Source: JAAFIP01 sp031428975 (GTDB lineage: Bacteria > Pseudomonadota > Gammaproteobacteria > Burkholderiales > Burkholderiaceae_C). From it: a stretch of DNA of 19,959 bases. Each line of letters begins with the position of its first letter. The stretch's first letter is position 1. Positions 13,249 through 19,959 of the stretch are shown one piece after another. The position numbers were made by a program, and so were the translations under genes. The stretch is from positions 1-19,959 of the forward strand of contig JANOYR010000262.1 in assembly GCA_031428975.1 (NCBI GenBank), in the 5' to 3' direction. The notes under the pieces are model-generated. The model searched no databases and had not been told where the DNA came from. It worked only from the letters and a program-made list of their open reading frames with translations.

Positions 13249-14073
13249 TCAATCACGCAATAAATCATTGAGCGATGTGGTAGCGCGGGTTTTGGCGTCT
13301 ACGCGCTTGACAATGACGGCGCAATTGAGGCTGTATTTGCCACCGGGCTTGGGCAGGCTACCGCTGACCACCACCGATCCAGCAGGCACGCGGCCGTAGC
13401 TCACCGTGTCGGTGGCACGGTCGTAAATGGGGGTGCTTTGGCCGATGAAAACGCCCATGGAAATCACTGAATTTTCTTCCACAATGACGCCCTCAACCAC
13501 TTCGGAACGTGCACCAATGAAGCAGTTGTCTTCAATAATGGTAGGGTTGGCTTGCAGCGGCTCTAGCACGCCGCCCAAACCCACACCGCCCGAGATGTGC
13601 ACATTTTTGCCCACTTGGGCGCAAGAGCCCACGGTGGCCCAAGTGTCCACCATCGTGCCTTCGTCCACATAAGCGCCAATGTTGACATAACTGGGCATCA
13701 AAATAGCGCCTTTGGCAATGTAGCTGCCACGGCGTGCCACGGCTGGGGGCACCACGCGCACGCCAGTGGCGCGCATTTGCTCTTCGGTCAGGTGGGCAAA
13801 CTTGGTTTGCACCTTGTCAAAAAAGCCCAAATCACCAGCGCGCATCACCACATTGTCTTTGAGGCGAAAGCTCAGCAGCACGGCTTTTTTGATCCACTGG
13901 TGGGTAGTCCACACGCCCACGCTCTCGCGGGTGGCTACGCGCAGGCGGCCTTTGTTAAGCTCACCAATCACATGGTCTACGGCTTGCATGGTCTCGGCGG
14001 GCACGGATTTGGCCGACAAATTGGCACGGTCTTCCCATGCGGCATCAATGAGGGTTTGGAGTTGTTGGGTCAT
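13249..14073 (-). CDS. dapD: 2,3,4,5-tetrahydropyridine-2,6-dicarboxylate N-succinyltransferase DapD
   Basis: A 274-residue enzyme that transfers succinate from succinyl-CoA to tetrahydrodipicolinate, the committing step of the succinylase DAP/lysine branch. The N-terminal helical domain (about 1-100) is followed by a left-handed beta-helix of hexapeptide repeats (about 105-235), seen in GAILMPSYVNIGAYVDEGTM, GSCAQVGKNVHISGGVGLGG and DNCFIGARSEVVEGVIVEEN. The C-terminus (GKYSLNCAVIVKRVDAKTRA) is typical. The length matches E. coli DapD. I chose the ATG at 14073; an in-frame TTG five codons upstream is open but unlikely. The gene probably has its own promoter in the 130-base gap after dapC. 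Confidence 0.96.
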   Translation of the reverse strand: MTQQLQTLIDAAWEDRANLSAKSVPAETMQAVDHVIGELNKGRLRVATRESVGVWTTHQWIKKAVLLSFRLKDNVVMRAGDLGFFDKVQTKFAHLTEEQMRATGVRVVPPAVARRGSYIAKGAILMPSYVNIGAYVDEGTMVDTWATVGSCAQVGKNVHISGGVGLGGVLEPLQANPTIIEDNCFIGARSEVVEGVIVEENSVISMGVFIGQSTPIYDRATDTVSYGRVPAGSVVVSGSLPKPGGKYSLNCAVIVKRVDAKTRATTSLNDLLRD

Positions 14074-14093
14074 GGTTTTTATCTTCAAAGTTA

Positions 14094-14122
14094 ATAGTTA
14101 AACTGGGCTTAAGGTAACGCAA
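14094..14122 (-). promoter_or_regulatory. Candidate dapD promoter
   Basis: On the minus strand TTGCGT (14117-14122) and AACTAT (14094-14099) are separated by exactly 17 bases, giving a start near 14087 and a short leader before the ATG at 14073. Hexamer matches are modest. Upstream of the -35 lie the phased A-tracts described separately, which would fit UP-element or curved-DNA support for a weak core promoter. Confidence 0.4.
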
Positions 14123-14157
14123 AAAACACTAAAAAAACCCAAAAAATACAAAAAAAT
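14121..14157. other. Four A-tracts phased at about 10 bp (predicted curved DNA)
   Basis: Plus-strand A runs lie at 14121-14126, 14131-14137, 14141-14146 and 14150-14156, with starts 10, 10 and 9 bases apart. A-tracts repeated at the helical pitch bend DNA in one direction. T runs continue at 14165-14169 and 14192-14196. The block sits between dapC and dapD and directly upstream of the candidate dapD -35. Confidence 0.7.
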
Positions 14158-14203
14158 AAAGCGTATTTTTGTGCTTTTAATTCTTTTGGCGTTTTTGCGT
14201 GGG

Positions 14204-15412
14204 CTAAAGGCGGTTGCGTTCTACAAACGCAACGATGCGGGAGGCCGCCTCCACACACTCGGCAGTTTGCGCCACCAGCGCCATGCGGATGTAGCCGGCA
14301 CCGGGGTTAACGCCCTGCGCTTGCCGCGCAAGGTAGCTGCCTGGCAGCACCGTCACATTGTATTGCGCGAGCAGTTGCGCCGCGAACAAGGTGTCTGAGC
14401 CTCCACACACATTGGCTGGAATTTTGACCCACAGATAAAAGGCCGCATCGGGCAGCTTCACACCGAGCACCGCAGCCAGCATGGGCGTGACTTGTGCAAA
14501 CTTGGCGCGGTATTGGGCGCGGTTGTCCAGCACATGCGCCTCGTCGTTCCAAGCGGCCACGCTGGCCGCTTGCACTGTGCTGCCCATGGCGCTGCCGTGG
14601 TAGGTGCGGTAGAGCAAAAACTGTTTCATGATGGCGGCATCACCGGCCACAAAGCCGCTGCGCATACCCGGCACATTGCTGCGTTTGGACAGCGATGTGA
14701 GTGCGATGAGATTTTTAAAATCAGTGCGGCCTAGTTTCATCGCCGCCTCTAATCCCCCAAGCGGGGGCTCGTCTCTAAAGTAAATCTCGCTGTAGCATTC
14801 GTCGGACGCGATCACGAATCCATAACGGTCACTTAAAGAAAACAGCAGCTTCCACTGCGCCATGTCCATCACCGCGCCAGTCGGGTTGCCAGGCGAACAG
14901 ACAAAAACCAGCTGGGTTTTTTGCCACACTTCGTCGGGTACGGCCAGCCAATCGGGCGAGAAATTGCGCGCTGGCTCGCTGTTTACAAAATACAGCTGCG
15001 CACCCGCCAAGAGCGCCGCGCCTTCGTAGATTTGGTAAAACGGGTTGGGGCTGATCACTGTTGCGCCCGCCCGAGTGGGGTCAATCAGCGTTTGCGTGAG
15101 CGCAAACAGTGCCTCGCGCGAACCATTCACCGGCAAAATTTGAGTGGCTGGGTCGATTGCCACAGCGTAACGCCGCGCCAGCCATGCCGCGCAGGCTTGG
15201 CGCAGTGCGGGCTCGCCTGCGGTAGCTGGGTAACCTGCCAAACCTTGCAAATTGCCAACCAATGCGTCTTTAATACGCTGGGGCGTGGCGTGCTTGGGCT
15301 CTCCAATGCCCAAACTGATAGGGCTGAACGCAGGGTTGGGCGTGATTGGCGCAAAAAGTGCTTTGAGGCGTTCAAAGGGGTAGGGATTTAACTGTGCGAG
15401 CAAGGGGTTCAT
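14204..15412 (-). CDS. dapC: Succinyldiaminopimelate transaminase DapC
   Basis: A 402-residue fold-type I PLP aminotransferase. It is expected to make N-succinyl-LL-DAP from N-succinyl-2-amino-6-ketopimelate, between DapD and DapE. Visible motifs are the N-terminal SLGIGEPKHATP, NGSREALFAL (phosphate-binding region), SPNPFYQIYEGAA, VFVCSPGNPTGAV (Asn contacting PLP), ASDECYSEIY (Asp/Tyr), and the Schiff-base lysine Lys243 in SLSKRSNVPGMRSGF. The C-terminal YIRMALVA contains the carboxylate-binding Arg. The position next to dapD and dapE supports DapC over other class I aminotransferases. The ATG at 15412 is preceded by TTAGGCG and a GATAAT sequence only about a dozen bases upstream. Confidence 0.93.
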   Translation of the reverse strand: MNPLLAQLNPYPFERLKALFAPITPNPAFSPISLGIGEPKHATPQRIKDALVGNLQGLAGYPATAGEPALRQACAAWLARRYAVAIDPATQILPVNGSREALFALTQTLIDPTRAGATVISPNPFYQIYEGAALLAGAQLYFVNSEPARNFSPDWLAVPDEVWQKTQLVFVCSPGNPTGAVMDMAQWKLLFSLSDRYGFVIASDECYSEIYFRDEPPLGGLEAAMKLGRTDFKNLIALTSLSKRSNVPGMRSGFVAGDAAIMKQFLLYRTYHGSAMGSTVQAASVAAWNDEAHVLDNRAQYRAKFAQVTPMLAAVLGVKLPDAAFYLWVKIPANVCGGSDTLFAAQLLAQYNVTVLPGSYLARQAQGVNPGAGYIRMALVAQTAECVEAASRIVAFVERNRL

Positions 15413-15493
15413 CGCCTAATTATCCCATCGACAGGGGCAGCTTGTTGGTTTCCCCGCTGGCAATCAATGCGCATCTGTGTAATACTTTTTGCC

Positions 15494-16558
15494 ATGCGTT
15501 TATCCGACACCCGATTTTTACTGGCTTTAGCACTGCCGCTGCTGACCCTGTCGAGCGTTTTATTTCAACCCCACACCGCATGGATCTGGACTTTGGCCAT
15601 TTGGCTTGGCATTGCCTTGCTTGATGCGCTTGTGCCAGCGGCCCAGCACTCTCCCGATGCGTTGCCCGAATCGGCGGGTTTGGCCTATTTCAGCTGGGTG
15701 CTGCGCTTGTTTGTGCCGCTGCAGTTGATGTTGATCGCCATTGGCGCTTACGCCGCAGCCCGATCTGACTGGCTCGTGGTGTTGGGGCTGGCGTTTAGCA
15801 TCGGTTTTATCACCGGCTCGCAGGGCATCACGTTTGCGCACGAGTTGGGGCACAGCAAGTCCAAAATAGACCGTTTTTGCGGCTGGGTGCTGATGACCAG
15901 CGTTTGCTACGGCCACTTCATGGTGGAGCATTACCGTGGCCACCACCCGCGCGCAGCCACTTTTGAAGATGCAGCCTCGGCAAGGCGCGGCGAGAGCTTG
16001 TATGCCTTTTGGCCGCGCACCGTGTGGGGCAGTTTTATCAGTGGCTGGCGCTTAGAAGCTGCGCGCATTGCACAAATGAAATCGTCATGGTTTCGCAGTC
16101 CGCTGGTCTGGAGTTTTGCTTTAGATTTAATGCTCATTTTGGCAATTGTCGCTTTCCTGCCGTCATATGTAGCTATTAAAGTAGTAGCATTTTTGTTGCT
16201 GCAATCGTTAGTGGCTTTCACGCTTTTGGAGATTGTGAATTACATCGAGCATTACGGCTTGCAACGCCACATGCAAGGCACGCGTCGCGAGCCATTTGGC
16301 ATGGGGCACGCGTGGAACGCCGACCATGTGCTCACCAACAGCATGTTGGCTAATTTGCAGCGCCATTCTGACCACCACATGCACGCTTGGAAGCCCTATG
16401 CTACGCTCCATCCATTACCCGGGCCGCAACTGCCCACGGGCTATGCGGGCTGCTTGTTTTTGGCCATTTGCACGCCACTGTGGTTCAAGCTGATGCACAA
16501 GCGTTTAGACGATTTGAAGCATCCATCTGGGCAAGCCCCTGTTTTGGGTGCTGTTTAG
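15494..16558 (+). CDS. alkB: AlkB-type membrane di-iron alkane 1-monooxygenase
   Basis: A 354-residue integral membrane hydroxylase with several hydrophobic segments and the full AlkB histidine set: HELGHSK (116-122), EHYRGHH (145-151), the AlkB-typical NYIEHYG (249-255) and LQRHSDHH (288-295). The family inserts oxygen at the terminal carbon of alkanes or similar chains, using electrons from rubredoxin; no rubredoxin gene is in the window. The first box has Ser before Lys where HELGHK is usual. The start is uncertain: an in-frame ATG at 15467 adds nine residues, and neither has a Shine-Dalgarno. It diverges from dapC across a short gap. A motif AGCTATTAAAGTAGTAGC lies in-frame at 16171-16187. 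The symbol indicates family membership; the substrate is not known. Confidence 0.88.
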   Translation: MRLSDTRFLLALALPLLTLSSVLFQPHTAWIWTLAIWLGIALLDALVPAAQHSPDALPESAGLAYFSWVLRLFVPLQLMLIAIGAYAAARSDWLVVLGLAFSIGFITGSQGITFAHELGHSKSKIDRFCGWVLMTSVCYGHFMVEHYRGHHPRAATFEDAASARRGESLYAFWPRTVWGSFISGWRLEAARIAQMKSSWFRSPLVWSFALDLMLILAIVAFLPSYVAIKVVAFLLLQSLVAFTLLEIVNYIEHYGLQRHMQGTRREPFGMGHAWNADHVLTNSMLANLQRHSDHHMHAWKPYATLHPLPGPQLPTGYAGCLFLAICTPLWFKLMHKRLDDLKHPSGQAPVLGAV

Positions 16559-16608
16559 CCACAAAACTGCCATAAAAGCCATATAAAACAAGGGTTTTCA
16601 CTGGCGAA

Positions 16609-16619
16609 TCTGCTATAAT
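16609..16619 (+). promoter_or_regulatory. Extended -10 promoter upstream of rimP
   Basis: TGCTATAAT (16611-16619) contains a perfect TATAAT with the TG of an extended -10. The -35 region is poor (TTTTCA at 16595-16600 gives only 13 bases spacing). Transcription would start near 16626 and run through the hairpin at 16635-16665 before rimP. Confidence 0.6.
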
Positions 16620-16634
16620 TTGCGCAAATCAACC

Positions 16635-16665
16635 AAACGGGCGGTCTCACTGCTCGTTTTTTTTT
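16635..16665 (+). terminator. Hairpin with nine-T run in the rimP leader (terminator or attenuator)
   Basis: ACGGGCGG (16637-16644) pairs with CTGCTCGT (16650-16657), including two G-U pairs, with a 5-base loop. It can extend through the flanking A/T bases and is followed by nine T (16657-16665). It lies 77 bases after the alkB stop and 43 bases before the rimP ATG. If the TATAAT at 16614 is the operon promoter, this is a leader attenuator; otherwise it simply terminates alkB transcripts. The sequence allows both. Confidence 0.65.
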
Positions 16666-16708
16666 GGCCGTTTCGTTTTCATATTTTCCGCCGTTAAGTT
16701 TTTTGCCC

Positions 16709-17377
16709 ATGTCCATGCACACCCTTATCGAAACCACCGTTCGCGGCTTAGGCTACGACTGCGTTGAGATTGACCGCTCTGCGGGTGGCTTGCTGCGTGT
16801 GACCATTGAAAATCCTTGGGTGGCGAGTGCCCCAGAGGCGCTGGTCACGGTAGAAGACTGCGAAAAAGTAACGCGCCAGTTGCAGTTTGCCCTGGAAGTT
16901 GATGCGGTGGAATACCGCCGCTTGGAGGTTTCCTCGCCCGGGATTGACCGGCCGCTGCGTGGCGAAAAAGACTTTGCGCGTTTTGTTGGGCAAGTAGTGG
17001 ACATCACCCTTAAAGCGCCAATTGGCAAAGTGACCGCCGCTAAGCCGCAGGCCAAGCTTGATGCGGCTGTTGAGCCCATGATTGCCCCGGTATCGGCGGC
17101 AGTATTGGCGGCAAAATTGGCAGCAGAACCCGCAACTAAAGTTTCGGCCAGTCGCAAGAAATTTCGTGGCACTTTAGAGTGTGCTGAGTCTGGTGTGCAA
17201 GGGCAATGGCAAATCGTCTGGAGTGATGCGCCAGTGGCCAAGCCGGGAGCTAAGGTTTCTAAAAAACGTGCGCCAGCACCGCTGCAGGCATTGGCTTTCC
17301 ATTTGGGTGAAATCAAAGAGGCGCGGCTTGCCCCTATTGTGGATTTCAAGGGGCGGCAATCGCTTGCTTCCGTCTAA
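16709..17377 (+). CDS. rimP: Ribosome maturation factor RimP
   Basis: A 222-residue version of the factor needed for 30S subunit maturation. The N-terminal alpha/beta domain is typical: LGYDCVEIDRSAGGLLRVTI, VTVEDCEKVTRQL and the signature EVSSPGIDRPL (73-83). The C-terminal SH3-like domain is interrupted. Between RFVGQVVDITLKAP and SRKKFRGTLE an Ala/Lys/Pro-rich stretch of about 44 residues (104-147) is inserted, and a second one (about 172-193, APVAKPGAKVSKKRAPAP) follows. E. coli RimP has about 150 residues. I chose the ATG at 16709 on homology; ATG 16715 is also possible and no good Shine-Dalgarno is seen. It is first in the rimP-nusA-infB operon. Confidence 0.92.
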   Translation: MSMHTLIETTVRGLGYDCVEIDRSAGGLLRVTIENPWVASAPEALVTVEDCEKVTRQLQFALEVDAVEYRRLEVSSPGIDRPLRGEKDFARFVGQVVDITLKAPIGKVTAAKPQAKLDAAVEPMIAPVSAAVLAAKLAAEPATKVSASRKKFRGTLECAESGVQGQWQIVWSDAPVAKPGAKVSKKRAPAPLQALAFHLGEIKEARLAPIVDFKGRQSLASV

Positions 17378-17430
17378 AACAGTTGAAATTATTTTTAAGT
17401 TTTCAGAATAAATTTTAGGAGTATCGTGAC

Positions 17431-18978
17431 ATGAACCGTGAAATGTTGATGCTGGTGGAAGCCATATCGCGTGAGAAAAACGTCGAATTAGATGTCGTCT
17501 TTGGTGCGGTTGAGGCTGCACTTGCGCAGGCTACCAAGAAGCTCTACCAAACCGAAGGCCACGGCGAAGTCGACATTCGTGTGGCGTTAGACCGCGACTC
17601 CGGAAATTACGAGACCTTTCGCCGTTGGTTGGTGGTGGCCGATGGCGCTGGGCTGCAAAACCCCGATGCCGAAGAGCTTCTTATGGACGCACGCGACATC
17701 ATTGCCGATATGGAAGAGGGCGATTACATCGAAAAACCGGTGGAATCTGTGCCCATTGGCCGCATTGGCGCCATGGCTGCCAAGCAAGTCATTTTGCAAA
17801 AAATCCGCGACGCAGAGCGCGAGATTTTGCTCAACGATTTTATGAGCCGTGGCGACAAGATTTTTGTCGGCACCGTCAAGCGCCTAGACAAGGGTGACAT
17901 CATCGTTGAAAGCGGGCGCGTAGAAGGCCGTTTGCGCCGCTCCGAGATGATCCCTAAAGAAAACCTGCGTTCTGGCGACCGCGTGCGCGCCATGATCATG
18001 GAGGTGGACTTGACCTTGCGCGGGGCGCCAATTGTGCTCTCGCGCTCATCGCCGCAATACATGGTGGAATTGTTTCGCAACGAAGTGCCAGAGATTGAGC
18101 AGGGATTGCTTGAGATTAAATCTTGCGCCCGTGACCCAGGCTCACGCGCCAAAATCGCCGTGTTGTCGCACGACAAGCGCGTCGACCCGATCGGTACCTG
18201 TGTAGGAGTGCGCGGCACGCGGGTCAACGCTGTCACCACTGAGCTGGCGGGCGAGCGTGTCGATATTGTGTTGTGGTCTGAAGACCCTGCGCAGTTTGTC
18301 ATTGGCGCATTGGCTCCCGCCAACGTCAGCTCAATTGTGGTGGACGAAGAGCGCCACGCCATGGATGTGGTGGTGGACGAAGAAAACTTGGCGATTGCCA
18401 TTGGCCGTGGCGGCCAAAACGTGCGCTTGGCCTCTGACTTGACTGGCTGGAAAATCAACATCATGGATGCCGCCGAGTCGGCGCAAAAGCAGGCGGGCGA
18501 GACCGATGCCACCCGTGCTTTGTTCATTGCCAAGCTCGATGTGGACCAAGAAGTCGCCGATATTCTGATCGCCGAAGGCTTTACCAGCCTTGAGGAGGTC
18601 GCCTATGTGCCGCTGCAAGAAATGTTGGAGATCGAAAGCTTCGACGAAGACACGGTCAACGAGTTGCGCACCCGTGCCAAAGACGCACTGTTGACGATGG
18701 AAATCGCCAAAGAAGAGGGTGTAGAAGGCGCTACGCAAGACCTGCGCGACCTCGAGGGACTCACGCCCACCTTGATCGCTAAGTTGTCCGACGCTGGCGT
18801 GCACACGTTGGATGATTTTGCCGATCTGGCAGTGGATGAGTTGGTAGAGATCACTGCACACACCGAGGATGAGGCCAAGGCGCTCATCATGAAGGCGCGC
18901 GCCCACTGGTTTGTAGAAGCTCCTGTAACGGACGTTTCTGCCAGTTTGGCAGAGCCTGCTCCCCCTGTCTCCGAATAA
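17431..18978 (+). CDS. nusA: Transcription termination/antitermination factor NusA
   Basis: A 515-residue NusA with the full proteobacterial plan. It has an N-terminal RNA polymerase-binding domain (1 to about 130, starting MNREMLMLVEAISREKNVE), an S1 domain (about 135-200, GTVKRLDKGDIIVESGRVEG), KH1 and KH2 (about 230-345, including VGVRGTRVNAVTTELAGERVD and AIGRGGQNVRLASDLTGW), then two acidic C-terminal repeats (about 365-500). The acidic repeats regulate RNA binding and contact the polymerase alpha subunit in E. coli. AGGAG lies 10 bases before the ATG. The 53-base gap after rimP is AT-rich and has no terminator; infB follows after 24 bases. Confidence 0.97.
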   Translation: MNREMLMLVEAISREKNVELDVVFGAVEAALAQATKKLYQTEGHGEVDIRVALDRDSGNYETFRRWLVVADGAGLQNPDAEELLMDARDIIADMEEGDYIEKPVESVPIGRIGAMAAKQVILQKIRDAEREILLNDFMSRGDKIFVGTVKRLDKGDIIVESGRVEGRLRRSEMIPKENLRSGDRVRAMIMEVDLTLRGAPIVLSRSSPQYMVELFRNEVPEIEQGLLEIKSCARDPGSRAKIAVLSHDKRVDPIGTCVGVRGTRVNAVTTELAGERVDIVLWSEDPAQFVIGALAPANVSSIVVDEERHAMDVVVDEENLAIAIGRGGQNVRLASDLTGWKINIMDAAESAQKQAGETDATRALFIAKLDVDQEVADILIAEGFTSLEEVAYVPLQEMLEIESFDEDTVNELRTRAKDALLTMEIAKEEGVEGATQDLRDLEGLTPTLIAKLSDAGVHTLDDFADLAVDELVEITAHTEDEAKALIMKARAHWFVEAPVTDVSASLAEPAPPVSE

Positions 18979-19002
18979 CGGCTATGAAAGCGCACCATCC
19001 CC

Positions 19003-19959
19003 ATGTCCAATACGACCGTAGCCGAGTTCGCAGCCGAACTCAAACAAACTCCCGAAAAACTGCTTGAGCAATTGAGCAGCGCTGGCGTAGCCAAAGCAGC
19101 TGCGTCAGACGCATTGTCAGACTCTGACAAGCAAAAACTCTTGGGTTATTTGCAGGCCAGCCATGGCACTGCCAGCACTGAGCGCAAAAAAATCACCTTG
19201 GTGAAAAAATCGACCAGCGAGATCAAGCAGGCCGACGCCACGGGCAAAGCCCGCACCATCCAAGTAGAAGTGCGCAAAAAACGCACCTTCATCCAGCGCG
19301 AAGATGAGGTGGAAACCGCCGCAGCCGAGCCTGAGCAGGTGGCCAGCCCCGCCGAGCCGATCATTGACAATGCAGAATTGCAGCGCCGCGAAGAAGAAGC
19401 CCGTCGCCAAGCAGAACTGATTCGCCGCCAAGAAGAAGAGCTGGCCCAACGCCGCCGTGACCGCGAAGCCGCTGAAGCCAAAGAGCGCGAAGCCGCCGCG
19501 ATTGCTACCGAACAAGCACTCGAAGCAGCCAAACAGGCCAAAAAGATCGCCCAAGAAGTTAAAGTTACAGAAAAATTAGCAGATGTCGCCGCCAAGACGG
19601 CATCAACTGCTATCGATAACGTAGCGTTTACGACCGTTACCGATGCCCAAGCTGCCGCAGCCGCTGCGTCTGCAGCTGCATTTGCCGAGCGTGAGGCCAA
19701 GCGCCAAGCCGAAGCTGCGGCCAAAGAGGCGGAGCAAGCCAAAGCCAAAGCCTACGAAGCAGAACGCGCTGCCGATTTAGATTCGCGCCGCAAGACCGCT
19801 TTGGCCGAGGCCGAGGCTATTCGTGCCATGATGAATGCGCCCAAGCGCGTTTTGGTGGCCAAAAAACCTGAAGAACCGAAAAAACCAGAGCCTGTAAAAG
19901 GCACTTTGCACAAGCCCGCTGGCGGCGTTGTCAAACCCGGCGTGGCCGGAGCGCCGGTT
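19003..19959 (+). CDS. infB: Translation initiation factor IF-2, N-terminal part (cut by window end)
   Basis: An open frame of 319 codons starts at the ATG at 19003 and runs off the right edge. The start MSNTTVAEFAAELKQTPEKL followed by LLEQLSSAGV is the IF2 N-terminal domain, which binds the 30S subunit. A second associated segment, TERKKITLVKKSTSEI and ARTIQVEVRKKRTF, lies at about 60-100. Then comes a long Ala/Glu/Arg-rich, probably helical linker (about 120-290) and a Lys/Pro-rich stretch (VAKKPEEPKKPEPVKGTLHK). The GTPase core lies beyond the window. It is third in the rimP-nusA-infB operon. No strong Shine-Dalgarno precedes the ATG, so coupling to nusA is likely. Confidence 0.95.
   Translation, partial: MSNTTVAEFAAELKQTPEKLLEQLSSAGVAKAAASDALSDSDKQKLLGYLQASHGTASTERKKITLVKKSTSEIKQADATGKARTIQVEVRKKRTFIQREDEVETAAAEPEQVASPAEPIIDNAELQRREEEARRQAELIRRQEEELAQRRRDREAAEAKEREAAAIATEQALEAAKQAKKIAQEVKVTEKLADVAAKTASTAIDNVAFTTVTDAQAAAAAASAAAFAEREAKRQAEAAAKEAEQAKAKAYEAERAADLDSRRKTALAEAEAIRAMMNAPKRVLVAKKPEEPKKPEPVKGTLHKPAGGVVKPGVAGAPV

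Noticed and set aside
17724..18533. A long minus-strand open frame (269 codons) antisense to nusA
   Set aside because: It mirrors the nusA frame, has no recognisable domain, and its Ser/Arg/Thr-rich composition is typical of antisense translation of GC-biased codons.
19117..19748. Two minus-strand open frames opposite infB (145 and 200 codons)
   Set aside because: Both are antisense shadows of the Ala/Glu-rich IF-2 linker; low-complexity Ser/Ala or Phe/Gly-rich translations with no family.

Overview
The window looks like chromosome from a betaproteobacterium of the order Burkholderiales, most likely family Comamonadaceae (Rhodoferax/Limnohabitans/Polaromonas-like). This rests on protein similarity recognised by eye (PrmB, the DapC/DapD/DapE set, PilU, an AlkB-type hydroxylase, a RimP-NusA-IF2 operon) and on style: moderately GC-rich genes, AT-rich gaps and short GCTAT/ATAGC-type motifs. 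No database search was possible. There are no rRNA or tRNA genes, CRISPR arrays or insertion sequences.

Layout. Bases 1-83 hold an AT-rich element that recurs in front of pilU. A small unknown protein (84-479, minus) follows. Next is a plus-strand pair: a glutathione S-transferase and a long-chain-type acyl-CoA dehydrogenase (745-2526). A minus-strand pair (2577-3410) encodes a cytochrome b561 and a secreted PepSY-like protein. Bases 3478-5095 form one apparently complete minus-strand transcription unit: promoter, yybP-ykoY manganese riboswitch, a TerC-family membrane protein, an unrecognised 151-residue protein and a rho-independent terminator. Two small membrane-associated genes follow (DUF697-like and GlsB/YeaQ-like), then the ABC-F ATPase gene yheS.

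Bases 8157-10645 hold two type II toxin-antitoxin modules, Phd-PIN and RHH-PIN, on either side of prmB, the ribosomal protein L3 glutamine methyltransferase gene. Bases 10735-15412 hold dapE, pilU, dapD and dapC on the minus strand. These cover three consecutive-branch enzymes of the succinylase lysine/diaminopimelate pathway, with a type IV pilus retraction ATPase gene inserted between dapD and dapE (pilU and dapE overlap by ATGA). A plus-strand AlkB-type membrane di-iron hydroxylase follows (15494-16558). The window ends in the conserved rimP-nusA-infB operon, with infB cut off by the window edge. A hairpin plus T-run sits in the apparent rimP leader.

Most of the window is housekeeping. The parts most worth a second look are the riboswitch unit with its co-transcribed unknown gene and a visible alternative helix, the phased A-tracts upstream of dapD, the rimP leader hairpin, the Ala-rich insert in RimP, the repeated element before pilU and the two toxin-antitoxin modules around prmB. 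I did not find a clearly new defence or mobile system.
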